DNA of 64,000 nt. Source: Sarcomyxa edulis (Eukaryota > Basidiomycota > Agaricomycetes > Agaricales > Mycenaceae). Position 1 is the stretch's first letter; every line of letters starts with the position of its first letter. Under the pieces are notes generated by a model that searched no databases, was not told where the DNA came from, and saw only the letters and a list, made by a program, of their open reading frames with translations. Positions 21,954-33,542 of the stretch are shown here, in pieces. Location of the stretch: the NCBI GenBank assembly GCA_009761415.1, contig QUOL01000006.1, positions 558,001 to 622,000 of the forward strand. The letters run 5' to 3'. The position numbers and the translations under genes were made by a program.

Positions 21954-22280
21954 CACCCGAAACACCGGGGAGTTCGTCGTTGCCGGCGATGTTGGGAGCA
22001 AGAGGAAAGACGGAGAAAGGCGGAAGGCGCCGTGCTGGAGGAATTCAACGTGTGCCAAATAATTCACAACTTCAGCCACCGCGGCGAGATGTCGAAAAAT
22101 ATTCTAAGTCCAAATGCCTAGCTATTATCACCCGTTATACGGGCTACAAATTAAATCTCTCAAAACTGGTTGATTTAACCCGTTTTCAATGTAACCCGTT
22201 GTTCAACCGTTTTTCGGGTGAAGTGGGATTGTCACCCGGTATACTAGGTACTTTCACCCGTTCCGGGGTCCACAGTGTGT

Positions 22281-23003
22281 ACACATTCCGTCTTTTCAGG
22301 TCTATCTTCACGGTATATCCCAATCACTAGGATCCAACCCCGCGTCCTCTCCAAGTCTCGAATCGATGGCCTGTCGAACCACTTGGACGAGTGGGTGTGG
22401 ATGAATTGGCCGTTGTAGAGCAGAGGATCGCTCCGGAGGTTTTGGCTGTATACCTATACTGAATGAATCAAGAATAAACTCCTCATTTCGATTTTTGCTA
22501 TATGCGTGACATGGTGAGGACCTATACAGACGGATTAATACGAGATAATATGTGTGTATGGACTGCCTACTTTCCTGCAATCGCATTGTCTCTCCTAAAA
22601 GAATAGTGGCACGCGACGTGCGAAATGAAACGACTCGGGCCTAATTTAGCAGACACCTTCTCTTCAAGCGCCCAGTGAAAAGCACAAACCGTGTGTTTTT
22701 GCCCATAACCCTCCCCCAGAATTCTATATATTCTATTCCAATCCTATCCTAACCAAACCCAACTAGAAACGTAGAATCGAAGTTGTGCTGCGTGGATCCA
22801 GACATCATCACATCGTGGGGGGTTACTCCGAGCTTGCCAGTTGGGAAGGGCCTGCCAGCTGCCTGCAACAACTTCATTTCGGAATTCCATCCCGTTCCTC
22901 TCATTTCTCTAGATAAAAGTATACTATCTAGAAACTTTGATATCGGGTCGTTTCATCGACAAAATCACTCCGGCACTGGGTAGTAGCAATCAATCAGATT
23001 CAA
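22281..23003. other. Intergenic region upstream of the Myb gene
   Basis: No coding region was recognised. It presumably holds the promoter and leader of the Myb-domain gene. A TATATATTC-like AT-rich stretch occurs near 22725. Confidence 0.35.
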
Positions 23004-25723
23004 ATGGCTTCAGCACCATCCGTCGTAGAGGTTCCCTCAGCCTCCACATTCTCTTTCAAAGCACCCTTTCCTGCCTCGTCATCCTCGTCGTCGTCGTCAA
23101 TCAAACAAAGACGTGTCTCACTCGCCTTACCTTCATCTCCAAGACTCGTACCCGCCTGGAGCTTCCGTGATGACACAGGGCTCGAGTCGCACGTCGCAGA
23201 GAGCGGGTGTGGGCTTATGCCGGAGAAGAGGGGGAAGATGCGGAAAATTGAAGTTTCGAATGATAAAGATGTAGAGGAGGATTGTGGGGGAGTGGGGGTA
23301 GGCGTGGGGGAGAAGAAACTTCGAAAGAAATGGACTATGGAGGAAACTCAGATGTTGGTGACGGGGTGTAATCGAGTAAGAATTCGTCGTTCTCCACGTC
23401 TTGCGTTTGTTAACACTGATACATCTCTAGCATGGAGTGGGGAATTGGAAGACTATATTGAGTGATACCACTCTGAAATTCGATAACAGGTCTCCTGTTG
23501 ATCTCAAGGACCGGTACGTGTTCCATAATATTGATCATATAGCAGCAGTATGTAATACAACCCATCAGTTTTCGTACCTACTTCCCCGACGCATACAAAC
23601 AGCACTACCCCAACGCCAAAACCCATCTGTCGAGTAAAGTCCGTTCCACCCTACCAGACGGAAGCTCCCTCTTCGAAAAGACGCGCAGCAAGAAGCGCCG
23701 GCCTTTCACAGACGAGGAGGACCGCGCGCTTAAAGCCGGATACGAGAAATACGGGACCCTATGGGCGACTATCGTCAAGGACCCAGTCTTCCAAGACCAA
23801 AACAGACGGTCGACGGACTTGCGTGACCGGTTTAGGAATGCATTCCCTGATTTGTATCAGGCTGCTGGGTATAAACCTCGAGGGGCACCGAAGAAGAAGA
23901 AGATTTCGATATCGGAGGGCGCGACAATTCCTCCACGCGCTGCGACGGACGACCAGATCGCTGTCGCTGGACCTGTTCGAAGGAGGAGGAGGCATACCAG
24001 TCAGGGGCTTCTACGAGGTGGGACGAAGAGTGTTCCGCAGAGTACTACTTGTTCTGAGGATGAAGAGAGCTCGGGTGGGGAAGATGATAGTGAACCCATT
24101 TTCGCTCACAATCATACTCCTGTGTTGGTTGACAACGTCTCGACGTCAACCCCTGAGAAAGGGACGAAATCTTCGCCAGAGTTCGACATGGGATCCACCG
24201 ACCCACTTTCTATCCCCGACTTCATGCCTAGCAGCGACATGGACGCGCAATCGCAGACTTGGTCTTCAGGCTTGGATACACCGACTCATTCAACGCATGC
24301 TTGGTCGACGACGGCTGGGTCTCCTACTTCGTCTCATCTCTCGTCTGATTATCTCATTGGTCAATCATCTCCTTTCCACAGACGTAGTGATGGTATGGGC
24401 ATGATAGGTAAATCAGCGTGGGGCACTCAAGATTGGTTCTCTGCGAACCCTCGACTCGATCCGGGAAGCAGTAGTAGCAGCAGCACTTCTCCTTATGCCG
24501 ACGCGCTCTCTCCTTCGTCTCCGTTCTCCTTCCAAAACCTCAATCACGGTGTTCTTGACCGCTATGACCTCCTCGCCACTTCCTTTCCTCACGATTTCGC
24601 TTCTGAAGTCGGCGTTGGTGATTCACATTCTACCTTCTCGGACGAGATGTTCCCACCGAATGGATTCAGAGGGTTTACCCATCATTCGAACTATGCTGGC
24701 GACCTTATCTTCGGTGCACGTTCACATCAATCACAACCATCGTATTACGGTCCTGGTTTTGGATTCGGAGCCACTGCTGGATTGGGGTTATCTGGCATAC
24801 CTCAATCCACCGGCATACATCCTATGCAATTGCATACACCCGCACTACCTGGGATAGACGAGATCGAACTCACCGGGATCACTCTAACCGACCGACCCGA
24901 CACATCACACGACTCTGCGATGGAAGACACTCCCGAGTCTAATCCTACCGTCTCTCAGAAAGATGAATCTGAGACGCCTATGGTGTTAGAGGGCTTGGAA
25001 GACCTCGTCGACTTGTGTAACGAGTTGAACTCGACGCCTCCGGCTACCCCTATAACTCGAGTTCGGCCTTTGCGTAAAGTGTCGAATTTCGACCATTATC
25101 CGTCGTCACATGGTCGTTCTGTTTCCGTACCACCCTCCGAAGCCAGAGCAGGATTGCCCTCGCGGCCTGTGCAGTCGCATGCGAATTCTCAACCTGATCT
25201 TTCGGGTACAAGGTCATTGCCAATGTTCAGTTCTTTGACGCAGATGCACCGTTCCGATCCTCCACCCTCTTCGTTCTCCCTCGACCAACTAGGATCCGCG
25301 TCAACTGCTACATTACCACACAGCACATGGCGTTCTCAGGCTCAAGACGATCTCTACGACTTGCCATTCTTGGATTTGCACTACTACGGCAACAGTGCTA
25401 ATTCGATGAATTCCAATATGGGTACATCACTTGAGGATCTTAATCTTTCCAAGTCTGATTCGCAGAGCTATCGCCAAGGACAAGCTTTGGATCTCGCACA
25501 GTCTGCAGCCTCTTCTTTGAAGGCACTCGGACTGCCACCGTCGTTAGGACAACATATACCAGCATTATCGCAACGGATCGGTAGTACCAGCAGCGTAGCT
25601 ACTCCAACTCGACCTCATCATGCTCGTGGTCAGAGCGCTGTAGTATCCCCACAGGATTTGTTAGCGCCCAAAGGGAGCGACAATAAGAGAAAGAGAGCGA
25701 GCTGGGACGGGGGCGTATTCTAA
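23004..25723 (+). CDS. Double Myb/SANT-domain DNA-binding protein (Tay1/TRF-like)
   Basis: Exons 23004-23375, 23431-23513 and 23569-25723 encode 869 residues. A Ser-rich N-terminus is followed by a first Myb repeat, KKWTMEETQMLVTGCN (about 108) with HGVGNWKTILSD. It continues into SPVDLKDRFRTYFPD and a linker HYPNAKTHLSS. The second repeat starts RRPFTDEEDRALKAGYEKYG (about 196) and ends with RRSTDLRDRFRNAFPD. The spacing and the LKDRFR/LRDRFR ends resemble the TRF-type telobox Myb domains of fungal Tay1/Teb1 proteins, known to bind telomeric repeats and some promoters. The long remainder is Ser/Pro-rich, low in structure and probably regulatory. Whether this one binds telomeres or acts as a transcription factor cannot be told from sequence alone. 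Confidence 0.85.
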
Positions 25724-26026
25724 GAATACGGGGCTTTTTATCACGTATGTGTTTGTAAGTTTTATTTCGGGCGGTCGCGGATTCAGTCAGTCAAGTTATG
25801 TGCATAGTTTATCTTCTCTCATTCCTTTCTACCATAATTAGTTATCACTCATCCAACATTTCTCTGTCCTCACCATCATCATATCATCAGCTGCTAGCAT
25901 CGCCTTCGTTATTTCATTTTTGTCTCTTGCAATTGCATCGTATTCGTGTTCAGATATCATCCCTGAAAATCAACAAAACCGAGGAAAGCAATCAATATCT
26001 CATGTACGTATAGAGAAACGTGTAGT
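25724..26026. other. Short intergenic region between convergent genes
   Basis: The AT-rich 3' flanks of the Myb gene and of the minus-strand SNF2 gene meet here. No further gene is seen. Confidence 0.5.
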
Positions 26027-29000
26027 CTACGTCAATCTAGAGGGACCTGCGACGGCATTGGCATAATGTCCTCTGGACGAGCCTGCTTGCGGGTCCCAAG
26101 GGATATCTCTATCCGAAGATGGCGGAAGATCTTCCATCACTACGTCTTCCTGCGGCACAAGATATACAGTCTCTTCATACAGGTGAGGAAACAGGATGGC
26201 CAGCATGTCGTCAATTCTGAATATTGACATCAGGATAGTAGATGGAGCATTCCGGCTGGAAGAAGACGTACTTGAAAATGAAGTCCCCCTTCTGAACCTT
26301 ATGTTTCTTCGACGGAGAATCGACGACTTTCTTTTCAATTTCTGCAGCGAAAGATGATATATCCACTGTCCCCTTGAAATTTTCTTTGGTATACAGAGAT
26401 AATCCTTGACGCGCAGCAAGATCGAGGATGTTTTTCTCGACAGTGTCTGTGAGACACCACTTCAGCAGATGTATAGGATGAGTGACGGCACTTCAGCTAA
26501 CCTTCCGTGTAGTAGCAATATACTGATGAAAGAGTCGTGAATGGTGCGAACGAAGAAAAGAGGAAAGGAGAAGTCACACCTTCAGTGGGTTTTGTCTGCC
26601 CCATGCGGTCAATACGGGCAATAGCTAACGGCAAACATGAGTGCAGCACGCGAAAAAGAGATCTGGAAGCGAACGACCTTGCATCTCGAATCCGTGATGC
26701 ACGACACTCTCCAAAAGAAACACTCTGGACGCGCAGGTCACGTTCAAACCCGCATTCTCCTTTTCGCCGTGAAGGAGGAGAACCAGGATGTCTGGGTCTG
26801 TTCTGAACCTTTTCGCAGCATTTTCGCCTTTGCTGTTCTGGTCGATTCGGAGACATCGTATTCCTGGATATGATCATAAATACGAGGAAAGGGTGGCTGA
26901 GATCGTCGGACGAACCATTCAGAACTAACGCATGTTCCACAACTTTATAACCAAATTTATACGGTCAGATAAACTGGCTTTGTGTACAAAAAGAAAGGAA
27001 AAACATACTATGCAAAGAATCGACCCAGGCAGAAAACACAATACTCTTAGCTCCCGGATCTGTGTCTTGGAGATACAAGATGTGTCTGACAAGCGCTTGT
27101 ATCTTGCTAGATCGATCGGCGTAAAACATAGCATGTAGATTCTCAATGGACAGAATGAAGGCTCACCTCCCATAGCTGCCGTCTGATTCTACATCCTGGA
27201 TCTTATGAAATAATTCGGCGTCTAAAATGGAAATTGATGACTAAGTTAACGAGAAGAAAAAGTCCTGCCCTCATACCTATCACGTTGTATTCAATTTGTC
27301 GATGAGTACGAGGGGGAGGGTTGTTATTGTTCGGTTTTGTCGTCGGAGGGTTTGTTTTGTCATTCACCGTAAACCGCTGGATTTGGTCGATGATGATGGC
27401 TGTACGACAGACAGGACAAGTACGGTTGTGTCGAGCGAGCCAGGCTTTCATGCAGCCTTCACAGAAGACATGCGCGCATTGTGTGATGAAACCACGACTG
27501 AAGTCGCATCGGCAGAGAATACACGTCTCGTCCTCTTCATTCATGCCATCGTTCTTGGCAAGGTGATGAAGGAATCGCTGTCGCGCCCGTGACGTGTTAA
27601 TCTTTGCCTCTAATTCTGTCTGGTCTGTTCTGCAGGCCTGTAATGCATCAGTGAGAGTGGGATCTGGCCATGTTACCTCTGCGACAGAGTCAGAAATCTC
27701 CTGTAGTTGACGGAAATACAAGATTCGCTCGTTAAAACATTTCCGTAGCTGTGCTAGATCTGAATCAAGCCTATCCATCAATTCAGCTGTTGGTCCGGAT
27801 TCAGTGTGAAGCTCATGGCATTATTTTGAAGTTGAATCACATACTTTGCTCTTTGACTAATGAACGAAGGACTACCACAGTTTCTTTGATGAAAGTCTTC
27901 TCAGGATCTTTCTCCTTGTGTATCCGGCCAGCGCGAGTGTTCAGATCAACGATCACCTGGATTCGGGTCCAGTATCATGATCTGATTTTCGAACAAGTAA
28001 TGTGACAGTCTCTTACGCTCTTGATTGCCCTACCTTGTCCCATAAGCTCCTTTCTAGCCAGAGAAAGATCTTCGAAGAGGACCTCATCCTGAGGTTGGAG
28101 CTCGACATCGTCAAGTGTCTCGAATAACTCAGCCTGTAGAGCAGTCGTGGCTCTGTTGGCAGCCTGAGTTACGCGAAGTTTTTTCTCTCTCACATCATGA
28201 GCGGCGAGGAGAGTGCGCTCATTAACAAGGACCTCTTTTCGATCCGCCAGGAGGTGAGCATAGTTTTGGAGATAGGCTTCGGCTTCCCCCTTGATATAAT
28301 GAACAATCGGCAGGTCGCATTGATCAATCAAGAACACACACCTGGGTCTCGAGAGTACGTGCGTATTCCTCTCCGTCAGCATCTGAATCACTGGGAGAGA
28401 GTCGTTGAGTGAGCAGCGTGTAGAGGCGTTCCCTCCAGGTCCGAAGAAGAATCGTTTGTTCAGTTAGTTGCTCTTCAATTATTGCATTTGCCTCATCTAT
28501 CTGGCGAGGAGAATTAGAATCTGCCATGGCCGACTCTAGGGTACTCACTAGGTCCGAAGTTGTCAAGTCTTCATTTTCCTTCTCCTTTTTCTTGGTGGGT
28601 TTTACAGGGTAATCGCCCTGTTTCAAGTAGGACGATGGGATGAGGAGGGCTTTCTCTACCTGACCTACAGATGCAGCTTCTTTGATCAGTTGATCTATAG
28701 CCTGATTAGCACTGTCTTCCGTGGCTGATCAATAGGACTAAGATGAGTATGAACACTGTTGCAGGATTATGTAAGATACTCGCCTTTCAAGAGATCTCGA
28801 CGAATAAGCTCTGCAGCCTGGTAAGAGGCATCTTCGGAAGCCGCATGAGACGCTCCCAAGACATGATAGACATCTCCCAGCAAGAACATAACCTGATGTA
28901 ATGTTACGCGACATTCACGAAGTCGTTGCTGAAGAGCCCTCGCTTTGATTCCGTGTGCCTTCTCGGCCGCCGTAGGAGTATCATCATCCAACTCGGGGTC

Positions 29001-32000
29001 TTCGGCTAAGTGTGGCGCAGACACCTGTCGTTCCTTTCCTTTGCCATTCCCTTCGTTCGACGCGCCCTTGACCTCCTTCGAAGATACTAAAGAATCGCCC
29101 TTCGCTTTATGCGCAATCATGGCGGCCGAAATTTCGTCAATGAGCTTTTTGATATCCTTCTCAGCGACAAGCAAAGTTTCCAATGCATGTTGGTACCGGT
29201 TGTTATCTCCCTCATTACGCTGCTCGAGTTGTGCAAGTCTGATGAGACTCTGAACCTGATATATCAAACCGAAAGTATGAGCCAACATTATTAGGTTTTA
29301 GCTTTCGATGCTTACTTTCGACTTAGAGTCGTCTAATATGGTTCGCCAGTTTTGGTCTTTCATAGCCTGTGCGTTCTGTCAGCGAAAGATCACATGCACG
29401 ACGGTGCAGATCTCCACGAACCTCAAGAACGTCATCCATGCTTTTCAAGGTACTATTTCTGAACAGTCTGTCGAACTGACCCACCTGAGTGACACTGAAT
29501 CTGAGACTGGGAACAAAAACCAGACATCGAACGGACTGACCTGAGGATGAGTACAGATCCCACGCAGCATACGCACCCATCGCCGGAGTACGGCCCCATC
29601 GACTTTCCATCCGTCAGAGCCCGCGACTCCTTGCGAATCAAGACCGAGATCTTGTAACGCAGCTTCCAGAGCTTGATCGTAAACCTAAGACCCCCCAGTA
29701 GGTAATCATTTTCGGTGTCACGACGAGAAGTATGAGATAACCTGTCTTTCAACTCGACCCATTTTGATACCAACGAGATAACGAGTTTGCTGTGGAATCG
29801 TCAGTTCGGTCTGAACTGTCGATTTTGTGGTCCTAGAACCCGTGCGATTATGTCAAGTCACGCAGAGGCTCGCAGAGAAGGACTGCATTGACGCGCCACA
29901 TACCTGATTGCATACTTCTGGAAAAAGGCTGCAAAATGACCTGCAAAGCCTGGTTTCAGAAGGCGATGCCACATAGGGGTGCCACCAATCGTATGTTCTA
30001 CCCTGAGGAATCTATTTGGGGCAACAATGACATCGATAAATTGCAAAATGTCAGGAAAGAAGGTAGACCTACTTGAGAACATGCAACAAGTCGGCAACTT
30101 GCGCTCTTGCCGGGGTACCGGAGACGGCGAACGATGAAAGACGCGGAATGAGAGAGACCATGTCCCTATGAGTTTCGTTGTCAACGATTACTGACTCAAA
30201 CTCGATATCAGACAAACACTTACTCGGTCCTTCCTGAAACCATTTGTACTTCATCCATAACGACCCGGTACCATTCGCACATGACCAAAGGGCTTCTTTT
30301 TCTCTCTTCGGACCCGTAAACGACGTCTTCCCGCCTGGGACGCTTGACGGCTGCCTTGGCGACGTTAAAATCTTGTCGAAGGCACGCGTAAGTTGTAATG
30401 CATACATCCTTTTGAATATCCGTCAATAATTTGTTATGGCGAAATAAAACAAGCCACAACTCACAAAATTATTGATGTATTGGCACCAATCCAAGACTTC
30501 TCCATTGGAATTGTGCTCGGTCGACAATTCGTCTATCATCTGCGCTTTGCCGGCATTTCTTGAAGGACTTGATTTGATGTCAGCCAGTGCTTTGCTACTC
30601 TCTGTTCTTCTCCTTTCGATTTCTTCGGCAGCATCTTGTTGAGTGAGAGGTACCTTTATGGTGGACCATCCAGAATATACAAAAACCTTGAGACTTGGAG
30701 CATGTAGCTTCAGCTCATCCGCCCATCTATCGTAATATTGGTAATGAACAAGACAAAACTTTTAAAATATAAGGAACTTACTGAGACGCTAAAGCGGGAG
30801 GAGTCACGATAAGAGTCGTCTTAATCTCTTTGACATCTAATTTCGCTTCGGAATCCCATCGCGTCACTGTTGGATTCCTCTCTACTGGGGCGGGATTGAG
30901 CAAAATTAATGCGATAGTCTCAAGGGTTTTCCCCAGGCCAGGCTCTTCGGCTAGGATTCCACCCTGAACGAACCAGTCATCCGGGGGATGGTCGGTTAAC
31001 ATGCCATTGAGGCGGTTGATGTACCATGTTTGACCACTGATTGCGACTTCGTCCCAGAATAGTGGCACAGTAGCAGAGGTCTGAGAAATGGATGTGATTT
31101 CTCCTCCGGCACTAATCGTCTTCCCTTCCCGCCGCAACAACCATGCCACGCTGCGCCGCTGGAAAGGTAGAAGGGTGGGAAGAAGCTGTTCAGGCTGCGC
31201 AGCCTCTTCTGCAAGACTAGTTGCGAGCAAAGGGGCAGGTGAAAGAACAGAATAGAAGAATGGGATATTGACGGCGTCAATAGAGATCGGGGACTGATTG
31301 GGGGGGGAATATAAAAGTGAAAAACGATCTTTGAGCCTCTTCAAGGTGGGCCTTGTCCTTCTTTGACCCTCTATTGGGAAAAGGCTGGAAAATGATGGAA
31401 TGAATAAGAGAAACGGTGATGTCTAAGTGAAGTCGAAAGGGTAGCTCATTTGCCGACTCGTCATAGGCCCCGGCTGGTAAGAGGTGCAGTTTGAGATTGC
31501 CTTTGATGCGAGCTCTGCCCGCCGATCGCAGAGTCTCGCAAACGAAGAGGATATCTTGAGGATTCGGATGCGCATGATAATCGAGAGCATCGCAATCGAT
31601 TTCGATTTCATGATTAAATCTAGGAACGATGAACAGTGCCTCGTCATCTTCGTCATCACCATAACCGAAAATTTCTTCGTTTCTGAGCAGGATAGCCATC
31701 CCAAAAAGACGACCATGATATTCTCTGAAATAGAACTTGCCAAGATCGATCGTTCGAATGTCATCAACGGTGGGACAAAGTGCTCTGAGGACTCTGGAAA
31801 GCTGCTTCTCCGTCTTGAGCCACCCCCTTTTCGCGGCAGACGAATCATCCGCATGGTCCTCGTCTGTTGGAATAGCGTTAGTATACTGGATCTCAGCAAC
31901 GTGGTGGAGTACGGGAGTAGACTCTGAGTCAAGATCTTCATCGCCATCTGGGTCAAAGGTGGCGTCGAAAGTGGGATACTCTGCTCCGCGAAAGTCTCCT

Positions 32001-32644
32001 TCGCAGTTCCTAGAAGTGTCGATATGATATCCACCACGATCAAAACCCTTGTCGTTGAACCCATATATGTCGAAGCTTCTGTCAAGATGCTCGATGTCAA
32101 GAGCTTCGTCATCGACATCCTCTTCCTCCATTGTTACGTCCAGATTATCGTAACTTTCGTCAAAGTGCTTGCTTTCGAGAATTTTGTCATGGTTAACGTC
32201 TCCTCGTCTGTCGTCAAAATCCCCTCCTTCGTCATCATCACTTGAATCTTCGCTACTCTCGGATGATTGGCTTGTAGAACCAGGTTTATGACGCTTCGCA
32301 TGTTTCCGCCCGGGAGATGAGGAACTATCTGCCGCGCGTTTCTTCCCCTTCTGGTCTGATGTGGTGTTGATTTCTACTTTTTTGAGCAGTCTTATTAGAC
32401 CCTTGATGTTTAAGGCAGGTGGACCATACGAAAATGAGATGTTCCCTGACCAATAGTGAGAGGGAAGTGAGCGAATGGACTCCTGATGAGATGAATTTGT
32501 GTCCCGCATTCGGATCTTGATAGAAGTCCCCGGGATGACAGAATTCACGATGTCAATATATCTATGAGTTTTCTTATTGAAAGTAGTCCAGGTGTGGCAG
32601 TCGCAGGAAACGGTGATGTTGGTCGGAAGGAAAACGCGGAGGAG
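26027..32644 (-). CDS. SNF2-family ATPase with RING finger (SHPRH/Irc20 type), 5' end unresolved
   Basis: This large protein is split by about twenty short introns. Reading down the minus strand: the N-terminal region runs to about 31300. An SNF2 helicase N-lobe follows with LLPFQRRSVAWLL, the P-loop AEEPGLGKTLETIALIL (near 30950), the DExx box VVMDEVQMV (near 30255) and SGTPA. Then comes a long helical insert with coiled-coil-like charge. A C3HC4 RING finger runs from CILCRC to CPVCR (about 27402-27520). The helicase C-lobe has GAKSIVFSAW, ASRVFLLESVVHHGFE and motif VI ARIDRMGQTKP (near 26600). The RING inserted between the helicase lobes defines SHPRH/Irc20, a DNA-dependent ATPase and ubiquitin ligase of replication-stress response. 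The frame is broken once in a run of eight C (31300-31307), where seven C would make it continuous, and it meets an in-frame TGA at 32645-32647. Confidence 0.88.
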
Positions 32645-32653
32645 TCACCCACC

Positions 32654-33377
32654 TTAGGGTTGGGTATAAAACTAAGCCGAGGTAAGATACCTAGGTAACT
32701 TACAAATCCCAAAACGGTCGAGGTAAATTACCGTATAAAACTGTAACTTACATATTTTCCCACGCTCTGGGGAGGGCGTAAGAGGGCGTTTTTTTCTTCC
32801 GCTGGCGCGTTTTGTAGGGTTTTGAGCACATTTTAGGGTGTCTAAGGTATGACTGAACAGAATACAGACTTAGAGAGAAGACAATACACAAGAATTGCTG
32901 AGCAATCGTGGGTCTATGACTCCTCGGCAGTTGCCGGTTGGTCGAGTTGGTACAAGTTTCGGTGACGGGACTTGCGCATTCAGGTAGAGAAAAAATGATA
33001 TTGATGTATTTTTCAAGGGATGCATTCAAAAACCCCTTGTTTTGCAAAGCTGAAGATTTTTCACAGAGTACAAGCACTCTCTGCTCTTGTTGCAAACTTG
33101 ATGTGTTTCGGTCGCGTGGCAAGATTTTTTGGACAAAATTTCTACCGACATTTTGTTCATATTTTGAGGTCCGTGCACCGTTAGCGACGGTCTGAAGACA
33201 CTCAAGACAGACTTTACTGAAGGTTTCCCCAGACCCACATAACCTTGAGATGACTTTGGAGTTATATACCATTGATACATGCCCGATTAGGTCGATGTAT
33301 GATACCTGTAAGTTACAGTAAGTTACCATGTAAGTTACACGATGTAACTTACACCCGAGTTTTACACGCAACCCTAA
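32654..33377. mobile_element. 724 bp TIR element with TTAGGGTTG ends
   Basis: The left end reads TTAGGGTTGGGTATAAAACT. The right end read on the other strand is TTAGGGTTGCGTGTAAAACT (two mismatches in 20). The element is flanked by CCCACC on both sides (32648-32653 and 33378-33383), a likely 6 bp target duplication. Subterminal regions repeat GTAACTTACA or its complement at least seven times. No transposase is encoded, so it is a non-autonomous element of unassigned superfamily. It lies exactly at the point where the SNF2 gene loses its reading frame. Confidence 0.7.
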
Positions 33378-33448
33378 CCCACCTGCCCACGGCACCGTGT
33401 TTGTGATGCGTGACATGTGGCTGTCCGTTTATGCTTACTATAGTCTGG

Positions 33449-33542
33449 TAATATCAACATCAACCTTGAGTTTGATTTTCTGCTTGTTTTCTGCTTCACA
33501 TCTCCTGGTCCTCCCAGACCCTAGCCAGTCTTTTTGAAACAT
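33449..33542 (-). other. Candidate first exon of the SNF2-RING gene
   Basis: An ATG at 33542 opens a frame ending in KQKIKLKVDVDITRL, directly followed by a good donor GTAAGC. The text looks like real coding sequence of the kind that starts such proteins. The TIR element would lie between it and the rest of the gene, in or next to the first intron. None of the acceptors I tried joins it to the downstream frame without a stop, so the link is an inference. Confidence 0.35.

Larger units (their letters stand above)
21117..22280. mobile_element. Non-autonomous TIR element rich in ACCCGTT repeats
   Basis: Inverted termini read ACACACTATGGACCCCG on the left and, on the other strand, ACACACTGTGGACCCCGG on the right, continuing as ACGGGT(A/G)A. 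The outer 200 bp on each side carry many copies of ACCCGTT/AACGGGT in both orientations, as subterminal transposase-binding repeats do. No transposase is encoded in the 1164 bp. The terminal CACTA/CACTG suggests the CACTA/EnSpm group, but no convincing target duplication is visible. The middle contains a GGA microsatellite and a 48 bp palindrome, and may derive from captured host DNA because splice-like signals occur on the minus strand near 21700-21790. Confidence 0.65.

Noticed and set aside
32654..33377. TTAGGG at the ends as interstitial telomere repeats
   Set aside because: Only one unit occurs at each end, in inverted orientation and as part of matching 20 bp termini, so it is a transposon end and not a telomere remnant.
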